From: Candidatus Rokuibacteriota bacterium
GTDB lineage: Bacteria; Methylomirabilota; Methylomirabilia; Rokubacteriales; CSP1-6
Assembly (NCBI GenBank): GCA_003221515.1
Contig: QHSI01000106.1
Location: 62,001-126,000 of the forward strand
Length of the DNA: 64,000 nt
Direction: 5' to 3'
Part shown: positions 35,112-43,255 of the stretch, piece by piece
Layout of the letters: every line of letters begins with the position of its first letter
How positions within the stretch are numbered: the first letter of the stretch is position 1
Made by a program: the position numbers and the translations under genes
Notes under the pieces: generated by a model
The model's input: only the letters and a program-made list of their open reading frames with translations
Database searches by the model: none
What the model was told of the DNA's origin: nothing

Positions 35112-36419
35112 CTACTCGCGCGTGAGCCGGGCGCCGAGGCTCCGCAGACGCTCGTCGATGCGCTCGTATCCGCGGTCCACCTGCTCCACGTTGCGGATGA
35201 TGGAGCGGCCAGGGGCGGCGAGCGCCGCGGCGATGAGGGCCATGCCGGCCCGGATGTCCGGAGAGACGATGGTCGCGCCGTGGAGCCGGCTCGGTCCGAT
35301 CACCAGCGCACGGTGCGGATCGCAGAGCACGATCCGGGCGCCCATCGCGATCAGGCTGTCCACGAAGAACAGGCGGCTCTCGAAGAGCTTCTCGTGGATC
35401 AACACCGTCCCGTCGCACTGCGTGGCCAGCACGAGCGCCAGCGGCGTGAGGTCCGCCGGGAAGCCCGGCCACGGCGCGTCGTCGACCTTCGGGATCGCGC
35501 CGTCCATATCCGCGACGATGGAGCGCTTCTGCCCCGCGGGCACGCGGAGCGTGGTGCCCTCGATCAGGGTCTCCACCCCGAGCCGGGCGAAGACCATGCG
35601 GATCATCCGCAGATGGTCGGGCGCGATGTGCTGGACGCGCAACTCGCCGCCCGTCATGGCGGCGACGGCGACGAACGACCCGACCTCGATGTGATCGGGC
35701 CCGACGCGGTGCCGCGCGGGACGAAGGTGGGAGGCGCCCTGGATCTCGAGGACGTTGCTGCCGATCCCGGTGATCCGCGCCCCCATCTCGTTCAAGGCGT
35801 GACAGAGCCCCTGAACGTGTGGCTCGGAGGCCGCGTTCAGGAGCCGCGTGGTGCCGTTGGCCATCGCGGCGGCCATCACCGCGGTCTCCGTTCCGGTGAC
35901 GCTCGCCTCGTCCAGGAACACCTCGGCGCCCCGAAAGGGCCCCGAGAGCTCCAAGCGATAGTACGCGTCGTCGAGCGTGATCCGGGCGCCGAGCTGCTGG
36001 AGCGCAAGCAGATGCGTGTCGAGCCGCCGCCGGCCGATCTTGTCACCGCCCGGCCGCGGCAACACGGCGAGACCGGTGCGGGCGAGGAGCGGCGCGGCGA
36101 GCAGGAACGACGCCCGGATCTCCGCGGCCAGCGCCGCGTCGGGCCGGGAGCCGTGGAGCCGCGAGGGGTCGATGGCGAGGGTGTGGTCGCCGGACCAGTC
36201 GACCTGGACGCTGAGGCCGCGGAGGATCTCGATCAGCGTCGAGACGTCGCGGATCTTGGGGACGTTCTCGATCACGACGGTGCCCGACGAGAGGACCGCC
36301 GCCGCGAGGAGCGGGAGCGCCTCGTTCTTGTTTCCGCTCGGCGTCACGGTTCCGCCGACCGGATGACCACCTTCGATGACGAAACGATCTGTCGCTGTCG
36401 AAACCACGGATCTGGTCAC
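35112..36419 (-). CDS. murA: UDP-N-acetylglucosamine 1-carboxyvinyltransferase, Asp-type active site
   Basis: This 435-residue EPSP-like fold starts at GTG 36419 with no nearby alternative. Family motifs include '[16 protein letters not shown]', '[18 protein letters not shown]' and '[19 protein letters not shown]'. It transfers enolpyruvate from PEP to UDP-GlcNAc, the first committed step of peptidoglycan synthesis. The loop that normally reads PGGC carries '[13 protein letters not shown]', so the active-site Cys is replaced by Asp. This is a known natural exchange (e.g. mycobacteria) that makes the enzyme insensitive to fosfomycin. It is followed by no cell-wall gene here. Confidence 0.92.
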   Translation of the reverse strand: MTRSVVSTATDRFVIEGGHPVGGTVTPSGNKNEALPLLAAAVLSSGTVVIENVPKIRDVSTLIEILRGLSVQVDWSGDHTLAIDPSRLHGSRPDAALAAEIRASFLLAAPLLARTGLAVLPRPGGDKIGRRRLDTHLLALQQLGARITLDDAYYRLELSGPFRGAEVFLDEASVTGTETAVMAAAMANGTTRLLNAASEPHVQGLCHALNEMGARITGIGSNVLEIQGASHLRPARHRVGPDHIEVGSFVAVAAMTGGELRVQHIAPDHLRMIRMVFARLGVETLIEGTTLRVPAGQKRSIVADMDGAIPKVDDAPWPGFPADLTPLALVLATQCDGTVLIHEKLFESRLFFVDSLIAMGARIVLCDPHRALVIGPSRLHGATIVSPDIRAGMALIAAALAAPGRSIIRNVEQVDRGYERIDERLRSLGARLTRE

Positions 36420-36610
36420 TCTATGACAAGCCGTCCAGGGCCTGCCGACATTTTCGGCAACCTGAGGTGCCTCAGAGCAAGAATTACCGCCATCGGGGAG
36501 TGATCCAGCGCCGCCAGGGCCGGTCCAAAATGGGCCACCGGGCGCATCAGATTGAAATTCCTAGCCTCGCATCTCCGTGAGATCCCGGACATGGCATTGC
36601 GGTTTAAATT

Positions 36611-36638
36611 TTGCATATGGGGTGTGCGCCTTTATATT
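36611..36638 (+). promoter_or_regulatory. Possible promoter in an AT-rich patch
   Basis: TTGCAT (36611-36616) and TATATT (36633-36638) are separated by 16 bases in the most AT-rich stretch of the region, just before a ribosome site and a short ORF. It would express the small Cys-rich protein at 36676. Confidence 0.5.
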
Positions 36639-36652
36639 GAGAAAGGAAGGCG

Positions 36653-36679
36653 ATGAGGATTTTCGCCATCAGGCGGTGA
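36653..36679 (+). CDS. Eight-codon leader ORF coupled to the small Cys-rich protein
   Basis: ATG 36653 follows AAAGGAAGG and reads MRIFAIRR, then TGA at 36677-36679. That stop overlaps the GTG start (36676) of the next ORF as GTGA, the classic arrangement for translational coupling. The next ORF lacks its own good ribosome site. The peptide may simply deliver ribosomes, or it may sense something through stalling. Confidence 0.5.
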   Translation: MRIFAIRR

Positions 36680-36912
36680 CGGATTACCTTCCCGACACCC
36701 CGTGTGTCGCCCGCGCCTATTGTCCTGGTTGTGAGCCCGACGCTGACCCGAGCCTGGAAATCCTCGATGTGCGCTGGTGCGAATCCCACTCTCCGACGCG
36801 CGAAGGCGCCGACGACGAAGTGGTGACCGCGTCCGCGTACCTCTCGGGGAGTGCCGAGGCCGGCGGCGAAGACAACCGGCGCTGGTGCGACATTTTGCAC
36901 GGCCGCCACTAA
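36676..36912 (+). CDS. Small Cys-rich protein, possible zinc binder
   Basis: This 78-residue ORF starts at GTG 36676 (coupled to the leader ORF). It contains 'YCPGCEPDADPSLEILDVRW' with a CxxC pair, another Cys-His ('CESHSP') and a late 'RRWCDILHG', enough ligands for a zinc knuckle. It is acidic in its middle. I do not recognise the family. The plus strand is preferred over the overlapping minus ORF because of the motif structure, ribosome site and promoter. An earlier in-frame start is possible. Confidence 0.55.
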   Translation: MTDYLPDTPCVARAYCPGCEPDADPSLEILDVRWCESHSPTREGADDEVVTASAYLSGSAEAGGEDNRRWCDILHGRH

Positions 36913-36921
36913 GCGGCGGGC

Positions 36922-37647
36922 TCACCGCTCGAGCGGGATCAGCTCGTCGAGCGAGCGGATGATCCGCTGAGGGCGCACGGTGCTGCCCGACGGCAGCCCG
37001 TGCCCCTCGCGGTCCATCCACACGCCTCGTACTCCGAGCCGCTGCGGCGCGCTCACGTCCCACTCGAGGTGATCGCCGACCATCCACGCCGTCGTCGCTG
37101 AGGCGCCGAGCGCCTGCAACGCGTGGCGGTACACGATCTCCTCGGGCTTCCCCGTCCCGAATTCCCCCTCGATCAGGATCGTATCGAAGAAGCGCGCGAG
37201 CCCGTGGCGCTCGATCTTGTCACGCTGCTGGCCGGCGTCGCCGTTGGTGATCAGGCCCAGCGGCACGCCTTGCTTCCGGAAGTGCTCCAGCGTGTCGAGC
37301 GCGTCGGGGAACAGCCGCATCACCTCGCGCCGGCGCGCGGCGAAGTCACGGGCGACGGCCGCCGCGAAGCCGTCCGGTGCCGCGCAGCCCAGACGCTCCA
37401 GCGCGAACTCCACGATGTGCTGCCAGGCGCCGAGCATGTTGACGCGCTCCCGGCGATGGCGCTCGGCATCGTCCCAGAACCACCGCCGGGTTTCGGCGAG
37501 CGCGCCCAGGAGTACCGAGGGATCGACGCCGGCGCGAGGGCAGCACGCGTGGCACGCTCCGGCCCAGCTTCCGTCGACGCCGCCGGAGTAGTCGAGCAGC
37601 GTGTCGTCGAGGTCGAACAGCAGCGCGGCGATCGGCGGGGCGTTCAC
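36922..37647 (-). CDS. HAD-family hydrolase
   Basis: This 241-residue protein starts at GTG 37647, overlapping the peptidase stop. Motif I is 'LLFDLDDTLLDYSGG', motif II 'LGLITNGDAG' and motif IV 'TAWMVGDHLEWDVSAPQRLG', the YjjG/haloacid-dehalogenase phosphatase type. It probably dephosphorylates a small metabolite or nucleotide. It is the last gene of the pyruvate-dehydrogenase run. Confidence 0.9.
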   Translation of the reverse strand: MNAPPIAALLFDLDDTLLDYSGGVDGSWAGACHACCPRAGVDPSVLLGALAETRRWFWDDAERHRRERVNMLGAWQHIVEFALERLGCAAPDGFAAAVARDFAARRREVMRLFPDALDTLEHFRKQGVPLGLITNGDAGQQRDKIERHGLARFFDTILIEGEFGTGKPEEIVYRHALQALGASATTAWMVGDHLEWDVSAPQRLGVRGVWMDREGHGLPSGSTVRPQRIIRSLDELIPLER

Positions 37648-38261
37648 GAGTCGGCGGCGATCACGCCCAGGATCGTCTCGACCGCGCGGAGCATGAGCGG
37701 GAAGTCCATGCTCGGCAGCTCCAGTCCTGAGGTCGCGACCATCGCGGGGAGCAGCGGGACGTGGACGAAGCCGACAGCGGGCCGCCGCGGCCAGCCGCTC
37801 ACCGTGTGGAGTGTCCAGTAGAGCGTCTGGTTGCAGAGGTACGTCCCCGCGGTGCTCGAGACGTACGACGGGATACCCTCGGCCACGAGTGCCTTCAGCA
37901 TCGTGGGGAGCGGAAGCGTCGCGAAGTAGGCTGCCGGTCCGCGCGGCACGCACGGCTCGCCGCTCGCCCGATAGCCCGCGTTGTCCGGCAGTGGGTAGTC
38001 CATGACGTTCACGGCGACACGCTCGAGCGCGACGCGGGCGCGTCCCTCCGCGAGACCGAGGTGTAGCACCGCCGCCGGGCTCGTCTCGTCGAGGATGGGC
38101 GCCAGGCGCTCGGCGGCGTCGGCGTGATGGACGGGCAGCACGACCCCGCGAACGGTGTGATCGCCGATGCGCCGCCCGTCGACGGCTTTGGCGAGCCCCT
38201 CCGACGGGTTGGCGCCGTGCGCGCCGAAAGGCTCGAATCCGGTCACGAGGATCGTGCTCAC
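37644..38261 (-). CDS. pcp: Pyroglutamyl-peptidase I
   Basis: This 205-residue protein starts at GTG 38261 behind GAGG. It begins 'STILVTGFEPFGAHGANPSE', the standard start of C15 peptidases. The catalytic Cys lies in 'STAGTYLCNQTLYWTL', the His in 'VGFVHVPLLP' and the Glu in 'RVALERVAVNVMDYP'. It removes N-terminal pyroglutamate from peptides. It is four bases downstream of the MFS gene and overlaps the HAD gene. Confidence 0.9.
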   Translation of the reverse strand: MSTILVTGFEPFGAHGANPSEGLAKAVDGRRIGDHTVRGVVLPVHHADAAERLAPILDETSPAAVLHLGLAEGRARVALERVAVNVMDYPLPDNAGYRASGEPCVPRGPAAYFATLPLPTMLKALVAEGIPSYVSSTAGTYLCNQTLYWTLHTVSGWPRRPAVGFVHVPLLPAMVATSGLELPSMDFPLMLRAVETILGVIAADS

Positions 38262-38265
38262 CGCC

Positions 38266-39477
38266 TCAGTCTGCCACAACCGCGTGTCGGCCACGCTGCA
38301 CCAGCGGCGCCAGCCGCGGCAGCGTGAGGGCGACCGCCGCCGCGATGACGCTCAGCACGAGCCACGGGATGACATAGCTAGAGGTGGCGCCGAGGAGCGC
38401 GGCGAAGAGCAGGGGGCCCACGATGGTCCCGCTCCACGAGCAGGCGGTGGCGGCGCCGGTGAGCGTCCCGGCGTGGCGAGCGCCGCCGATCTCGGCCACC
38501 AGCGCGAAGTAGAGCCCGACCCAGCCGAGCGCGCCGGCCCCCGCGACGAACGCGACGACCGCCACGAGCCACAGCGGTAGCGAGCTGCCGAGGGCCAGCG
38601 CCACGTACGCGACGGCCACGATCACCGCGCTGGCCACGACGCCGGGCCGGCGGCGGCCGCCGAACGAGCGGTCGGAGACCAGCCCCCAGAGCACGCGACC
38701 GGTCGTTCCGCCGAGCTGGGCCAGGGCGAGGAACCGCGCCGCGGTCACGGCGGAGACGGCGTAGGTCTCTTTCGTGTAGAGCACCAGGTACGCGAGCAGC
38801 GACGACTGGGCGATCGAGAGCGCCAGCCCGCAGCCGAAGACGATGAGGATCGGCGGACGGCGGAGAAACACCCCTAGCTCGGCGAGCTGCGGCGCCTCCA
38901 CCACGCGCGGGGTCGCCTCGCTCGGGCTCGGCCGGTAGAAGATCGAGACGAGCGCGGCGGAGGCGACCGAGAGCACGCCGGCCAGGGCCAGGGCGTGACG
39001 CCAGCTCCACAGGACGGCGATGGGCGGGAGCGCCAGCGCCGCCGCCAGGCCGCCGAGCGTGAGGCCGGTCTGCTTGAGGCCCATCGCGAGCCCGCGCTCG
39101 CGCGGCGGAAACCAGTCCACCACGGCCTTGCCCGTCGCCGGATTCAGCGCGCTGAAGCCGAAGCCGCCGAGGACCAGCAGCGCCAGGAGCGCGGGGAGCC
39201 CGTGAGTGGTCGCGGCGAGGCCGACCATGGCGCCGATGAGGAGCTGACCAACCCCGAGCGTCAGGCTCACCCCGAGACGGTCGGTCACCCAACCGGCGGG
39301 CAGCGCCATCAGCACGCCGCCCAGGTAGACCGCGGGCAGAAAGAGCCCGGCCTGCGCGCGGGAGAGCGCCATCTCCTCGAGGAGAAACGGCACGAGCGGG
39401 ACGGCGGCCAGCGCGGTCAGGGCGCCCAGGCCGTGGGCGAGCGTGACGAGCGCGAGGATCCCCCAGCGCGGCGTCAC
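38266..39477 (-). CDS. MFS transporter
   Basis: This 403-residue protein starts at GTG 39477, overlapping the E3 stop. It has twelve predicted spans and the MFS loop motif 'GWVTDRLGVSLTLGVGQLLI'. 'NPATGKAVVDWFPPRERGLA' and 'GLVSDRSFGGRRRPGVV' are typical of NarK/oxalate-formate-like carriers for small anions. Placement behind E3 suggests transport of an organic acid feeding the complex. That is inference. Confidence 0.88.
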   Translation of the reverse strand: MTPRWGILALVTLAHGLGALTALAAVPLVPFLLEEMALSRAQAGLFLPAVYLGGVLMALPAGWVTDRLGVSLTLGVGQLLIGAMVGLAATTHGLPALLALLVLGGFGFSALNPATGKAVVDWFPPRERGLAMGLKQTGLTLGGLAAALALPPIAVLWSWRHALALAGVLSVASAALVSIFYRPSPSEATPRVVEAPQLAELGVFLRRPPILIVFGCGLALSIAQSSLLAYLVLYTKETYAVSAVTAARFLALAQLGGTTGRVLWGLVSDRSFGGRRRPGVVASAVIVAVAYVALALGSSLPLWLVAVVAFVAGAGALGWVGLYFALVAEIGGARHAGTLTGAATACSWSGTIVGPLLFAALLGATSSYVIPWLVLSVIAAAVALTLPRLAPLVQRGRHAVVAD

Positions 39478-40865
39478 GAGCGCTGCAGGAGCGCTTCGGC
39501 GGCCTCCATCAACGTCTCGGACAGGGTGGGGTGCGTGTGGATCGTCGCCGCGAGGTCTTCGACGGTGAGCGCGGTCTCGACCGCGAGGGCGGCTTCGGCG
39601 ATCAGCTCTCCCGCGCCCGGCCCCACGATCCCGGCGCCGAGGAGGCGTCCCGTGTCCGGATCCGCGATGAGCTTCGTCACGCCGTCGCTGCGACCGAGGG
39701 TCGCCGCGCGGCCCGAGGCCGCCCACGCGAAGCGCGCGACCTGGACCCGGCGCCCGTCGCGCTGCGCTTGCGATTCGGTGAGCCCGCACCAGGCGACCTC
39801 GGGATCGGTGAAGACGACCGCGGGGACGACGACGTTGTCGAACGCCGCCGGGCGGCCCGCGATCACCTCGCCCGCCACCTTGCCCTGGCGCATCGCGCGG
39901 TGGGCGAGCATCGGCTCGCCGGTGACGTCGCCGACCGCGTAGATCGCCGGATCCGCGGTGCGACAGCGCTCATCGACCGCGACGACGCCGCGCGCGTCGA
40001 CGCTGGCGCGGGTCGTCTCGAGCCCCAGGCCGGCGCTGACCGGCGCGCGTCCGACCGCGACCAGCACGCGGTCGAACGCCTCGACCGCGTCGCCGCCGAA
40101 GCGGGCCTCGACCGCCGAGCCCCGCTCCGTGAGCGACGTCACCGTGGTGCCGAGCCGGATCTTCGCGAAGAGCTTCTCGCACCGCCGCGCGAGCGGCTGG
40201 ACCAGGTCGCGGTCCGGGCCCGGCAGCAGGCCGTCGGTCATCTCGGCGACGGTGACCACGCTGCCGAGCGAGGCGTAGACCTGACCGAGCTCGAGACCGA
40301 TATAGCCGCCGCCGATCACGAGCAACCGCTCCGGAATATCCGGCAGCTCGAGCGCCGCGGTGGAATCCATGATGCGATCGGACTCGAGCGGGAGGCCGGG
40401 CACGCGCGACGGGAGCGAGCCGGTCGCCACGATCGCGTGCTTGAAGCGGATCTTCTGGGGCTCGTCGCCCTCGACGCGCAGCTCGCGCGAGCTCTCGAAC
40501 ACGGCGCGGCCGCCGATCACCTCGACGCCCTTGGTCTTCGCGACCGACGCGAGGCCGCGCGCCAGCCGGCCCACGACTCGCTCGGCCTTCCACTTGCGCA
40601 GCGGGTCGAGCGAGACGTGCGGCTCGCCGAACTCGACGCCGATCTCGCGGGCGCGCGTGGCGTCCTCGATCAGCGCGGCGACGTGCAGCAGCGCCTTGGA
40701 CGGGATGCAGCCCTCCCAGAGGCAGGCGCCGCCGAGCCGCTTGCCGGCGTCCACGACTACCGTCTCGAGCCCCAGCTCGGCGCAGCGGAACGCCGCCGAA
40801 TAGCCGCCGGGGCCGCCGCCGATCACGGCCACGTCCACCTCGATCACGAGGTCGCCCATCACCAT
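39474..40865 (-). CDS. lpdA: Dihydrolipoyl dehydrogenase (E3)
   Basis: This 463-residue flavoprotein has FAD motif 'VAVIGGGPGGYSAAFRCAEL', redox disulfide 'GGACLWEGCIPSKALLH', NAD motif 'LLVIGGGYIGLELGQVYASL' and the C-terminal His-Glu dyad in 'TIHTHPTLSETLMEAAE'. It reoxidises dihydrolipoamide on E2. A second ATG at 40859 would shorten it by two residues. It starts eight bases after E2. Confidence 0.95.
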   Translation of the reverse strand: MVMGDLVIEVDVAVIGGGPGGYSAAFRCAELGLETVVVDAGKRLGGACLWEGCIPSKALLHVAALIEDATRAREIGVEFGEPHVSLDPLRKWKAERVVGRLARGLASVAKTKGVEVIGGRAVFESSRELRVEGDEPQKIRFKHAIVATGSLPSRVPGLPLESDRIMDSTAALELPDIPERLLVIGGGYIGLELGQVYASLGSVVTVAEMTDGLLPGPDRDLVQPLARRCEKLFAKIRLGTTVTSLTERGSAVEARFGGDAVEAFDRVLVAVGRAPVSAGLGLETTRASVDARGVVAVDERCRTADPAIYAVGDVTGEPMLAHRAMRQGKVAGEVIAGRPAAFDNVVVPAVVFTDPEVAWCGLTESQAQRDGRRVQVARFAWAASGRAATLGRSDGVTKLIADPDTGRLLGAGIVGPGAGELIAEAALAVETALTVEDLAATIHTHPTLSETLMEAAEALLQRS

Positions 40866-40872
40866 CGCCGGA

Positions 40873-41705
40873 TCACCAGTCGAGGAGCAACTGCTCCGGA
40901 CGCTCGAGCCGGCGCACGATGGCCGCGGCGAAGCGCGCGCCGTCGGCGCCGTCGGCGACGCGGTGGTCGAACGTGAGCGAGATCGGCAGGAGCGTGCGCG
41001 GCACGATCCGGCCCTCGAGCACCACGGGCTCTTCGCGGGCGCGCGCCACGCCGAGAATGGCCGCTTCGGGGTAGTTGATGATCGGGATCGCGCCGGTTCC
41101 ACCCAGCGCGCCGATGTTGGTGATGGTGAAGGTCCCGCCCCGTAGATCGTCGAGCGTGGCCTTGCCCTCGCGGACACGCTGGGCGAGCGTCGCGAGCTCG
41201 CGCTGGAGCTGCACGAGCGGCTTCCGGTCCACGTCGCGGATCACCGGGACGATCAATCCTCGCTCGGTCGCCACCGCGACGCCCAGATGGTAGTAGCGCT
41301 TGAGGATCAGCTCGCCGGCCGCGCCGTCCAGGCTCGCGTTGAACTGCGGGTGCTCCTTGAGCGCCAGCGCGGCTGCCTTCAGCAGAAAACTCGTCAGCGT
41401 GAGCACGAGGCCGCGCTCTCGCGCGGGCTCCACCGAGCGGCGGATGATCGCGTCGAGCTCGGTGACGTCGGCGCGATCGAAATGCGTCACGTGCGGGATC
41501 AGCGTCGCCGAGAGCGCCATGCGCTCCGCGATCGTGCGCCGCAGATGCGACAGCGGCTGCCGCTGCACCGGCCCCCACTGCTCGAACCGCGGCAACGGCG
41601 GCGCCTCAGCGCCAATCGGCGCCAGCGGCTTCGCGACCTGCGCTCGCTCCGCGGCTGCGCCGCCGCGCGTCGGGGCGGCGGCGCCCGGCTCAGCGACAGC
41701 CTGGC
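40873..41705 (-). CDS. 2-oxoacid dehydrogenase E2, catalytic part (after frameshift)
   Basis: This frame carries the acyltransferase domain: 'RFEQWGPVQRQPLSHLRRTI', 'GTFTITNIGALGGTGAIPII' and the catalytic 'LTFDHRVADGADGARFAAAI' (HRxxDG). It is out of frame with the lipoyl/PSBD part at 41690-42259. The two meet near 41702-41706, where removing one C from GGGGCCAGG restores 'GPAGQAVAEPG'. The rest of the operon looks intact, so an assembly error is at least as likely as a true mutation. Confidence 0.88.
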
Positions 41706-42259
41706 CCCGCTGGGCCGGAGCGACCTGTCGCCCGAACCGCACGCAACTCAACCCCAAGCTCGCGCGCAAGCCGTCGAGTCGCCGGCGTCGCCGGCACCGG
41801 CCCCACGCCAACGCCAGTACCCGTCGCCATCGCCGGCGCGGATGCGGCGGCACGCTCCGAACCGCCAGCCGCATGCGCGAGCGGCTGCTCGCTCACATTC
41901 GCGACCGTCGCGGGCTGCCGGCGGGGCAGGGGCGAGGGGGCGGGGGGAGGGGTCCGGGGCGAGTGGGGTTCCGAAGCCCCGCGACCCCTCCCCCCACCTC
42001 CGTGCCCCGCCCCCACCGCCGACGAGTCGTCGAAAGTGACGAGCACCTCCCCGACTTTGACGGTCTGGCCGGGCTGGATGTGAACGCGAGCGACGCGACC
42101 AGCGAACGGGGAAGGAATCTCGACGGTGGCTTTGTCGGTCTCGACCTCGAGCAAAGGCGCGTCCTCGGCGACGACGTCGCCCTCGCCGACCAGCACCTTG
42201 ACGATCTCGGCCTCGGTCAGTCCCTCGCCGAGATCGGGCAGCGCGAACGGGCGGGGCAT
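41690..42259 (-). CDS. 2-oxoacid dehydrogenase E2, lipoyl and subunit-binding part (frameshifted)
   Basis: The ORF starts 'PRPFALPDLGEGLTEAEIVK'. The lipoylated Lys is in 'ETDKATVEIPSPF' (about residue 43), and a peripheral-subunit-binding domain starts at 'PATRRLARELGVELRAV'. Between them, 'GAGHGGGGRGRG...' is encoded by a large G/C-rich imperfect palindrome at about 41920-42020. After the PSBD the frame ends at 41690; the catalytic domain continues in another frame. Confidence 0.88.
   Translation of the reverse strand: MPRPFALPDLGEGLTEAEIVKVLVGEGDVVAEDAPLLEVETDKATVEIPSPFAGRVARVHIQPGQTVKVGEVLVTFDDSSAVGAGHGGGGRGRGASEPHSPRTPPPAPSPLPRRQPATVANVSEQPLAHAAGGSERAAASAPAMATGTGVGVGPVPATPATRRLARELGVELRAVRATGRSGPAGPGCR
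41920..42020. repeat. Imperfect G/C-rich palindrome in the E2 interdomain linker
   Basis: GGGGGGAGGGGTCCGGGGC is matched across a short loop by GCCCCGCGACCCCTCCCCCC, with looser pairing outside. It does not contain the 88-nt core of the elements at 48386 and 59519, but shares the G-rich/C-rich arm style and the linker location. Confidence 0.6.
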
Positions 42260-42272
42260 GGGCGGGCGCGCC

Positions 42273-43253
42273 TCAGAACGCGAGGGTTTCGCGGACGGCG
42301 GCGACGACGCGCGGGACGTCGGGCACGTTCGCCTTCTCGCGGGCGAAGCCGACGAACGGGACGTCGTGGGCGGTCACGCGGCGGATCGGCGCTTCGAGCG
42401 AGAGGAACGCGCCGTCCATGATCGAGGCCGCGATCTCGGCGCCGGGCCCGAAGCTCCGCGGCGCCTCGTGTACGACGACCGCGCGTCCAGTCTTCTTGAC
42501 CGACGTCACGAGCGCGTCGCGGTCGAGTGGCGAGATCGTGAGCAGGTCGATCACCTCGACGCGCGCGCCGTCCTCGATCCGTAGGATATCGGCGGCCTCG
42601 AGCGCCACCCGGAGCATGGCGCCGTAGGCGACCAGCGTGAGGGCGTCGCCCTCGCGCGCGATCTGCGCACGGCCGATCGGCAGCGCCTCGCTCTCGTCCG
42701 GCACGTCTTCCTTGGCGGCGTGATAGAGCGCCTTGGCCTCGAAGAAGATCACCGGGTCGGGGTCGCGGATCGCGGCGGCGAGGAGGCCGCGCGCGGTGCG
42801 CGGTCCTGAGGGGATGACCATCTTCAGCCCGGGGATGTGGGCGTAAAACTGCTCCTCCGACTCCGAGTGGTGCTCGAGGGCCCGCACGCCGCCCCCGTAC
42901 GGCATGCGAATCACCATCGGGATGTGGAACCGTCCCTGGGAGCGCATGCGGTAGCGGGCGCAGTGGTTCTCGATCTGGTGGAAGCACTGGAACGCGAAGC
43001 CGGAGAACTGGATCTCGCAAACCGGCTTGAGACCGTAGAGCGCCATCCCGACGGCGGTCCCGATGATGGCCGCCTCCGCGAGCGGGCTGTCGATCACGCG
43101 CTGCGAGCCGAACTTCCGCTGCAGGTCGTCGGTCACGCGGAAGACCCCGCCGTCGACGCCCACGTCCTCGCCGAGGACGAGCACGTCGTTGTCGCGCTCC
43201 ATCTCCTCCAGGAGCGCCAGGTTGAGGGCCTTGACCATGTTCAGCTTGGCCAT
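42273..43253 (-). CDS. pdhB: Pyruvate/2-oxoacid dehydrogenase E1 beta subunit
   Basis: This 326-residue transketolase-like beta chain includes 'VLVLGEDVGVDGGVFRVTDD', 'DSPLAEAAIIGTAVGMAL' and 'RMPYGGGVRALEHHSESEEQ'. It pairs with E1 alpha to form the TPP-dependent heterotetramer. Its start is three bases after the E1-alpha stop. Pyruvate and branched-chain complexes look alike at this level; the single-copy operon layout favours pyruvate. Confidence 0.92.
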   Translation of the reverse strand: MAKLNMVKALNLALLEEMERDNDVLVLGEDVGVDGGVFRVTDDLQRKFGSQRVIDSPLAEAAIIGTAVGMALYGLKPVCEIQFSGFAFQCFHQIENHCARYRMRSQGRFHIPMVIRMPYGGGVRALEHHSESEEQFYAHIPGLKMVIPSGPRTARGLLAAAIRDPDPVIFFEAKALYHAAKEDVPDESEALPIGRAQIAREGDALTLVAYGAMLRVALEAADILRIEDGARVEVIDLLTISPLDRDALVTSVKKTGRAVVVHEAPRSFGPGAEIAASIMDGAFLSLEAPIRRVTAHDVPFVGFAREKANVPDVPRVVAAVRETLAF

Positions 43254-43255
43254 GG

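Noticed and set aside
36604-36909. 101-codon minus-strand ORF opposite the small Cys-rich protein
   Set aside because: No motif or ribosome site; the plus frame has CxxC, promoter and coupled leader.
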